Positions 57,168-64,000 of a stretch of DNA of 64,000 bases are shown here, piece after piece. Location of the stretch: the NCBI GenBank assembly GCA_036346275.1, contig CM070713.1:56973567-57037566 (forward strand). Direction: 5' to 3'. This DNA is from Otatea glauca (lineage: Eukaryota; Streptophyta; Magnoliopsida; Poales; Poaceae). A program made the position numbers and the translations under genes. The notes under the pieces were generated by a model, which saw only the letters and a program-made list of their open reading frames with translations, did not search any database and had not been told where the DNA came from. How positions within the stretch are numbered: position 1 is the first letter of the stretch; each line of letters begins with the position of its first letter.

Positions 57168-58396
57168 TAGGGGTGCAATCGGATCGGATAATTTCCGACC
57201 GACTGACCGGACAGCTTAGGATTTAATTCGGATATTTTTTGGATAGTTTTTGGATTCGGATATTTTGTTTCAGATTCGGATTCGAATTCGGAGGTTACTA
57301 TCCGTCGGTTCGGGATATTTCGAGAAAATTTTCGGATATTTTCGAAAAGAATATTTCGGATATCCGAAGCCCCTGTTCGGCAATCTCTTATGCAACCGAG
57401 CTCACACGCATGCCTACCTTCAGCCTTCGCTCCCTCCGTCGACCTCCACCCGCCGTCCTCCATCGCGGATCTAAGCAACTCCACTGCTGGTCGGATCTGT
57501 GCACCCCCACTGCCCGCCGGATCGGAGCCGCGAACCTCCACGGCCACGACGCATCGAGCTGTGGTCGGATCCGTTGCTGTCGAGGTCGAGGAAGTCGTTG
57601 CCGCTGAGGTCGAGGTCGAGGAAGTTGACCACCAGATCTAGGACGGGGAGGGGTTGCCGCCGCAACTAGATCTAGGTCGAGGCGATGCGTGGCCTCGGCG
57701 AAGGCGCGAGGGCAGGGCGGTGTGTGGTGTGTGGTCGGTGCTCGAGGGCGGGGCAGCGCACAGCCGAGGCGCGAGGGCAATGCGGTGTGTGGTTGAGGTT
57801 CGAGGACGGGGCGCGCGGCCGAGGCTCGAGGGGGGCGCGCGCGACCGAGGCGCGAGGGCGGGGCGGTGTGTGGTTGAGGCTCGAGGCCGAGGTGCGAGGC
57901 ACGAGGCTGAGGTGGCGTGGTCTGGCTGAGGAAGAAAGGAGGTGGAAGGGAGGAAAAGGAAGGGGAAGAAAGGAAGGAGAAGGAAAGGGGGTGCACGGCC
58001 AGGAAAAAAAGGAAAGCGGAAAAAGAAAATAAAGGAAGGAAGGAAAAAAGAGAAAAATGGGGCAGAGCTGGATTTCTGACGACGGACTCGATTTAGTTTG
58101 TTTAAATATAGTGAAAAATCCTAATGTCAACTCTTGATATTAGTTCTGTTACATTCGAACTTATATGGTTAATTAATCATTGTTATATGTTTGTTATATG
58201 CGGTATCCATTGTCACGCGATATACGATAACAAATATTCGATATTGCATCGATCTCGCTCCTTATTCGCTTCGAATCCGTAACCGATATTATCCGCACCG
58301 TATTCGTATCCGGCATTATCCGAATCCGACAAAAAAATATGGTTTAGGATATGGAAAGAGCGATATCCAACCGAATCCAAGCCGATTGCACCCCTA
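57168..58396. mobile_element. Non-autonomous hAT-type element D (1.2 kb), perfect 8-bp TSD
   Basis: The ends TAGGGGTGCAATCGG and CCGATTGCACCCCTA are perfect 15-bp inverted repeats. ACCACATG lies at 57160-57167 and 58397-58404. The arms are rich in TCGGATATT-like motifs in both orientations. The middle (about 57370-58060) is GC-rich, with AGGCGCGAGGGCGGGGCGGT repeats, and is unlike the arms, so it may be captured host DNA. No transposase. Confidence 0.9.
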
Positions 58397-58404
58397 ACCA
58401 CATG

Positions 58405-59258
58405 TACTTAGTCTTTTGAAGAAAAAAATTGCAAGCAACAAGGTAGATCCAACAAACCTATCATACGTATCCGAGAGTAGTGAGAAAGCTTAGTATATGT
58501 TTTTATTTTGATTTTGAATGATTATCACGACTTTGGTGGTTGTTACTGTAACCGATTATTCTTGGATCGATGATTTTTTAAAAATAAAAAACGTGTTTGA
58601 CTCCACGATACATTGCTTCATGTGCTAATTTCTTAAGAAAAACTCCTACTTTGAATTTTGTTTTCTTTTTGTCCACTGCAAGTCTGCACCATAGCCTGAT
58701 CGGGCTGAGCTTTGGGCTTACCAAGTTTATACTTATCGGGCTTCAGGCCAGGCTCGGACCTGACATTTTACGTTCGGGCTTTTTGAGCCCGGCCCGGCCC
58801 CGACGTTTGATCAAGTCTACTTCTAGCCCATCCTCTTCTAGTCTTCTCCGGATCTCGTCGTAGCTATTGCTCCCCGTTTCTCAACCTCGAAGCGAAGGAC
58901 ATCTTATCTCGTGGGCATCGTCCTCCGCTCTACCGACTGGCGTGGAGTGGAGATCCATCCGGACGTGGATTGATCTCTACTTTCGCTGGTAAGGAAGCTT
59001 TAGCTTCGATTGTTGTTCTAAGAGTGAGCTTTGTCCTGGGGATCCTTTCTTTGCTGTGAGCAATCTCATCCAGATCTTTCTTTCTGGGATGGATAGGTCA
59101 GTCCATGGAGTTTGTTGCGGATTTGTTTGCTCCGTGGTGGAGTACCAGTAGCAGTTTATTTCCCTAAATTTTTGGGGGTTCAACTTTGGTATTTGTTCTA
59201 CAATCTAGACTGTTATATTTCATCCCTGGGTGTGGCTGTTTTCTGTTCCCGACAACTG
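58405..59258 (+). other. Upstream region of the PPR gene
   Basis: It contains a hAT-like fragment at about 58690-58810 (GGGCTTTTTGAGCCCGGCCC). A pyrimidine-rich stretch and a possible leader at about 58850-59258 follow. No TATA box was convincingly identified. Confidence 0.4.
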
Positions 59259-60761
59259 ATGCCTCGGTTGAGCCTCTGGCGCGGCCGCAGTGCTGCGAGG
59301 GCCCTGCAATTACTTCCTCTTTGCAGACTGTCGTTATCGTCGTATATGCACCCGAATCGAGATTTTAACAGTAGTATCCTCACAGTGGAGGAAGAAGCGT
59401 CGGCGGTGCAGATCAAGAATTCCCTCTTGAAGGCACGCAAGGGGAGTGTCCAGGATTTGGTTCAGTCCCTTGGGGTTGACTGTTCTGGAATTCGGCTTAC
59501 AAGTAACATTGTGGACAGCTTGCTGTTTAAGTTTGGTGATGACTGGAAATCTGCATTGGGTTTATTTCAGTGGGCGCAGTCAAGGGGCAATTACAAGCAC
59601 ACGGTGTATGCTTGCAATCGGATGATTGATTTGCTTGGGAAGATGAGGCAGATTGACCGGATGTGGGATCTTTTGCCTGACATGCATTGCAGAGGGCTTG
59701 TGACGGTTGACACGGTTGCGAAGAGCATCAGGAGGCTGGCTGGTGCAAGGAGATGGAAGGATGCTGTTGTCTTGTTCGATAAGCTGGAGGACATGGGGCT
59801 GGAGAGGAACACCGAGACGATGAATGTTCTACTTGATGCGCTTTGCAAAGAGAAGAAAGTTGAAGTGGCACGTGAGATCTTTCTCGTGCTCAACCCACAC
59901 ATCCCACCTGATGCATACACTTTCAATATTTTCGTCCATGGGTGGTGCAGTGTCCATAGGATCGATGAGGCAATGTGGACGATTGAGGAGATGAAATCCC
60001 GGGGGTTTCCACCATCAGTCATCACTTACACCACTGTTCTCGAAACTTACTGTAAGCAGCGCAACTTTAGGAAGGTCTATGAAGTTCTTGATTCAATGGG
60101 TTCTCAGGGCTGCCATCCAAATGTCATCACTTACACTATGATTATGACCTCATTGGCAAAATGTGAGAGGTTTGAAGAAGCTTTGAGTGTATCTCATAGA
60201 ATGAAGTCTTCTGGTTGTAAGCCTGACACACTATTCTACAACTCCTTGATTAACGTGCTTGGTAAAGCTGGTCATCTATCTGAAGCTTTCCAAGTATTTC
60301 AAGTAGAGATGCCAATGAAAGGCATGCCCCGTAATCTTGCCACCTATAACACCATGATATCAATTTTTTCCTACCATGACCGAGATGAGGATGCTCTCAG
60401 AGTGCTGAAAGAAATGGAGGCACAATCTTGTAAGCCTGATCTCCAGACATATCGGCCACTTCTCAGACTATTTTTAAGTAGAAGAGGCCAAGATGACACC
60501 ATTCGACACTTGTTGAATGAACTTATCAATAAACATAGTCTAGGTTTAGATCTTGATATGTATACCCTTCTGATCCATGGTCTTTGTAGGGTCGGTGAGA
60601 CTGACTGGGCATATCGACTGTTTGATGAGATGGTTAGTAGTGAAATAGCACCTAGGAACAAAACATGTGAGTTGCTTTTGAGTGAAGCACAAAGGAAAAA
60701 CATGAAGGCATGTGTTGAAAGAATCTGGAATTACATGACTTGCTTTGGCATTTCTGTTTAA
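59259..60761 (+). CDS. P-class pentatricopeptide repeat protein, probably mitochondrial
   Basis: A single-exon gene of 500 residues. The first in-frame ATG is 59259; the frame is open upstream but without another ATG. The N-terminus MPRLSLWRGRSAARALQLLP is rich in Arg, Leu and Ser and lacks acidic residues, like a mitochondrial presequence. About ten 35-residue PPR motifs run from residue ~113 to ~465 (for example PDAYTFNIFVHGWCSVHRID, PSVITYTTVLETYCKQRNFR, PNVITYTMIMTSLAKCERFE, PDTLFYNSLINVLGKAGHLS), with no E, DYW or SMR domain after them. Such proteins bind organelle transcripts one base per repeat and stabilise, splice or promote translation of them. The target RNA is unknown. No frame break is present. 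Confidence 0.93.
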   Translation: MPRLSLWRGRSAARALQLLPLCRLSLSSYMHPNRDFNSSILTVEEEASAVQIKNSLLKARKGSVQDLVQSLGVDCSGIRLTSNIVDSLLFKFGDDWKSALGLFQWAQSRGNYKHTVYACNRMIDLLGKMRQIDRMWDLLPDMHCRGLVTVDTVAKSIRRLAGARRWKDAVVLFDKLEDMGLERNTETMNVLLDALCKEKKVEVAREIFLVLNPHIPPDAYTFNIFVHGWCSVHRIDEAMWTIEEMKSRGFPPSVITYTTVLETYCKQRNFRKVYEVLDSMGSQGCHPNVITYTMIMTSLAKCERFEEALSVSHRMKSSGCKPDTLFYNSLINVLGKAGHLSEAFQVFQVEMPMKGMPRNLATYNTMISIFSYHDRDEDALRVLKEMEAQSCKPDLQTYRPLLRLFLSRRGQDDTIRHLLNELINKHSLGLDLDMYTLLIHGLCRVGETDWAYRLFDEMVSSEIAPRNKTCELLLSEAQRKNMKACVERIWNYMTCFGISV

Positions 60762-61944
60762 ATTTAAATGTATTATACTCCCCCATGTGATTGATTTTTC
60801 TAGTGATCAGCTCCTTGCGTTATTTTGCATTTGACAACTTGAGAAATGATGCTTACAAGTATTTGTGGACAATCTGCAACTTAACATGGAATAGAATTCA
60901 GGAAGCATCTTCTGACCATAATAAAAGATCATTCATTCACTAAGTTGTAGCAATAAACAAAATAGAAATTTTATCATGTACTTTTAGTATTGACTAATTA
61001 TTGCTTCTATCAACATATTACAGCAAGAATTGAACTCCTCTCTTGACAAAAGAAATAATAATCCCTATACATTGACATGGCATCATATATAATTACATGT
61101 TCATAATAGCTGTTTTGTGAATATTACGGAGCTTGGAAATCTTAACTTGTGCACAACTGAATATGTATGTGACAATATCAATTTTTTTAGGGAATATCAA
61201 TGTTTTGCATGTCTTTATAACCAAGAATTGCGCTGCTTTGAAAAAGAAAAAAAATACTTCATCCATCTTGCATGTTGGGGAAAAAATCTACTATCTTTAC
61301 TGTAGTCTTGTCTTATAAATTTACCTTTCATGGTTCCATCATGATGTGAACTCTGCGGTTTGTAGAATCAACTATGAGATTACTGGACTCAATCAATATA
61401 GTTACAAATGTATATTAATGCCTACTCCATATGTCATGCTTGCTGGGGGAAAATTCAGTGAAATGTTTATATTTGACTACTCTGTACTCCATTATTCAAA
61501 TATGGTTTATTGCTTCTTTCAGTTCTATGTAATGTTATATCACTATTCACCTTATACTTTTCTTCTGGAGCCAAGGATGGTTCCTTATGCTGTCTTCACA
61601 AAATGCCTTATATGCAATATACTGTAGCACTTTGATTTAGTGGAGGTACTAATAATCATCTTACAGTTGGGTATAAGCAGAGGTGGTCCCGTAGGGACCA
61701 TATTACCTTCAAAAAGAATATAATCATGTTATAGTTGGGTATATGCCTGATTTTGATCAATTTATTGTACCTATTGTGTCATCATAATTGTTTGGGTGTG
61801 TCGTCTGCATTTATAGCAGCTAGCCAGTACTTCATTTCTCGTCTAACTTGTGAAAATATATACCCTACCTGTTGGAGTCTGCTATGCCTGTGGGAAATGT
61901 TAATGCTTATTTATGAAAGTTTTATGTGGGGAGAAATGTGCTTT
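60762..61944 (+). other. PPR 3' flank and intergenic DNA
   Basis: A candidate AATAAA at 60920-60925 lies about 160 bp after the PPR stop. The rest is AT-rich with no gene recognised. Confidence 0.5.
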
Positions 61945-62622
61945 TGTTGGCGTCAAAAACTTGAAGATGGGTTAATCGGACACAACACACCAGATGAATA
62001 CCGGGTTCTGAGGTTTGAAGCGTGCCAACCGATTTGATCTTGCAATCGGTAAGTTAAACTAAAAATACGCTCAAAGCCGATCAACTACGCTAAATTAACA
62101 AATATCTAAACAGTTAAAAAACCGATTAAATCAATGGTAACGATAAGTCTAATTAGCTGATTATGACTAATTAGATGACGAGGTGAATCTTTTCTGAAAA
62201 AGGCGATGAGCAGCAAGATCGAAGAAAATCAAACCTGGTTAACGTAATCGAAGGTGATCAATAATCGGCGATACATAACCTTATTGATCAAATCAGATTT
62301 CAAGAGAAGATCTAAATTACAGATGCTACTCCTAGTCGACAGAAAGTAAATAAATGTAATGCGAGTTGGTTGATTGATTGTGTTGTTTTTTTCGCCTGCC
62401 CTTGATCACCTTTTATAGCTATTGGCCGATCGCATCCTCTTCCAACACGCTGTAAAGTATGATCTGTATCGATCTCAACTCGGACAGTATTCCTCCTATT
62501 TAAATAAATATCGGCCACAATCCAAACTTAAATCTCTTTTCTATATCCGATATCGGCTAAAATATCTCTTGGTCCTTAGCCCGACAACTTGACCATACTT
62601 TACCAAATTTTTGGTGCAAACA
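61945..62622. mobile_element. Solo LTR, copy B (678 bp), perfect TSD GCTTT
   Basis: It starts TGTTGGCGTC and ends TGGTGCAAACA, and matches 30825-31511 along its whole length. GCTTT lies immediately outside at 61940-61944 and 62623-62627. A lone LTR with an intact duplication results from recombination between the two LTRs of a full element. A TTTTATAGC box lies near 62411. Confidence 0.9.
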
Positions 62623-63918
62623 GCTTTATACAACAATCTATGGTGCAAAACAAACTAAGTCTTTGGTACTTCATTTTAAAATCTATGGTTTCTAGAGTTG
62701 TGCCTTGTAACAACATGGGGAGTGGGGACGTTGTTTGCTGATTAGCTTCCGAACTGCTGTTTTTAGTTCACCCTATTTGCAGTTAGTTCTAACCATATAG
62801 CCATGCAGTCTAATATTTTGGCACAAGCGCTCTTTGGCATCCGAATACCATTCGCAATTTGGTAACAGAGCTGAGAGCTGCAATGCAATTTCACATTGGT
62901 TTCAATCACTAATGGAAGTCAGCAACCAATAGCTTGTCATGCTGTCTCGCCGATACAAAATGAGCGATTCGGTTATCTGAAGTGATGGGTTGTCTGTACT
63001 TGGAGCCAACTATGGAAATGGACCAGGAATTCAGGACATCCTCAGCAGAGCCTGGAAGATTTCCAAACAGGCATTGATGAACGGCAAGTAAAGAAGGGGC
63101 TCTGTGTCAACCTCATGTTTCTGGATGAAATTGGAGTAAGTTTGATTCAGTAGTTCATCCAATCGTCTCCTTCAGAACGAGAATCACACTGTACTATTAT
63201 CGGTATAAAGAATGTGTTCTGACTTGGCTATGGTCCTTTTTGTGAAGTTACTGAATGCATCTTGAGCATCTCTCTCTCTCTCCCCTTACCTGTGTAGTTC
63301 TTTTTTTTCCTACCTGGGATACAAACATGCAACTTACGAGTCATGTGGCTGATCCTTGTCATGTTGGTCTGTTTTTTTCGGCAAATTACCGTCTCCAACA
63401 CAGAGCTGATATGTGCATGGATGATGATTCCGTCTACTTGTCCTGACTCTGATTCTTTCGGAGCTCTACATGCATAGCTGCACAAAAACTGCTGATGCGG
63501 ATATTACTTTGTCATACTAAAGGTACGGCCGGCGCGTACTCCTGTTGTCTGCGATATAGTAACCAGGTCGGCATGGCGCCATGGCCCATGCACTAGTACC
63601 GTCGTCATACGAGCCAACCCTACCCTACTATCGTCACAACTCCCAAGAGACTTGTCCCAGAAAACATAAACTTGCGGGTGACAACGAAAGTTCCTATCGG
63701 CACCCAATTTCTTGCTCCTTTTGCTTGTGGAAAGATGTACGGCGATCTCAAAAGAAGAAAAGATCACAAAAGAGAGAGAAGGAAACGATCTCTTCAGGTC
63801 TTCTTTATCCATATGGTTTTCGAGCATTGATCGATGCAACTGTTTACGACTTAATCAAGGCAGAGGGATCGCACGGTGCGGTGCATGTGCGAGCGGCGAT
63901 GCGAGGCGACGCAGAGGC
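62623..63918. other. 1.3 kb without a recognised gene
   Basis: Mixed composition. A frame on the minus strand at 63504-63839 and short plus frames have no recognised domain. A stretch around 62990-63140 (GGACCAGGAATTCAGGACAT...) looks codon-like but is short. Confidence 0.4.
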
Positions 63919-64000
63919 CACTACTACAGAACTGGGCATCACAACCGGCCTATTAGAAGCGGTCTGGTGCGAACCCATTGTGATCTTCGCACCAGAAGCG
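63919..64000 (+). mobile_element. Left end of a CACTA transposon running out of the window
   Basis: CACTACTACAGAAC at 63919 is the terminal motif of CACTA (En/Spm) elements of grasses. It is followed by subterminal repeats (GAAGCGG, CGCACCAGAAGCG) typical of the class. Only 82 bp are visible. Confidence 0.7.

Noticed and set aside
57388..57996. 202-codon minus-strand frame
   Set aside because: Pro/Arg/Ser low-complexity translation of the GC-rich core of a hAT-type element; no domain, and frames in other phases are equally open.
59112..59258. N-terminal extension of the PPR frame
   Set aside because: The frame is open upstream but contains no ATG; the first ATG at 59259 gives a good mitochondrial presequence.

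Overview
This window is plant nuclear DNA, almost certainly from a grass (Poaceae). The support is spliced genes with GT-AG introns, a plant-type cytosolic GAPDH with 12 coding exons, CYP71-type P450 genes with one intron, a plant P-class pentatricopeptide (PPR) gene, and a high density of Ty1/copia, Mutator-like (MULE), hAT and CACTA elements. A rice relative is plausible, but the species cannot be fixed from the sequence alone.

Layout. 0-4.3 kb: decayed copia element 1 with its 3' LTR. 4.5-6.9 kb: shrunken copia element 2 with both LTRs. 8.08-16.50 kb: an 8.4-kb MULE with perfect 10-bp target site duplications (TSDs), carrying a decayed transposase, a plant-mobile-domain (PMD) gene and a GRF-zinc-finger-like gene. 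17.7-20.3 kb: four copies of a ~105-bp repeat. 24.2-24.9 kb: hAT-type element with a perfect 8-bp TSD. 25.55-28.85 kb: GAPC on the plus strand, complete except for a one-base deletion just before the catalytic cysteine. 29.8-33.4 kb: a minus-strand P450 pair, a pseudogene without the haem cysteine and an apparently intact 509-residue CYP71-type gene, separated by a solo LTR. 37.9-47.7 kb: a minus-strand copia-derived element bounded by a perfect 5-bp TSD; one end is a palindromic LTR, it holds an antisense broken ORF resembling a plant partitivirus coat protein, and a complete 6.2-kb copia element is nested in it. 47.8-49.3 kb: a MULE-like inverted-repeat region. 49.6-54.6 kb: a third minus-strand P450 remnant split collinearly by three hAT-type insertions, one with a BED/hATC transposase. 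57.2-58.4 kb: non-autonomous hAT-type element. 59.26-60.76 kb: an intact single-exon PPR gene. 61.9-62.6 kb: a second solo LTR of the same family with a perfect TSD. 63.92 kb to the end: the edge of a CACTA element.

Three host loci look biologically meaningful: GAPC (glycolysis), the CYP71-type P450 (probably specialised metabolism) and the PPR protein (organelle RNA metabolism). Everything else recognisable is mobile DNA or its debris. The observations most worth a second look are the virus-like coat-protein sequence inside a retrotransposon with one aberrant end, the three-gene MULE, the GAPC frameshift, and the P450 remnant that records successive hAT insertions. All coordinates, frames and duplications were read by eye; homology calls are from motif recognition, without database searches.
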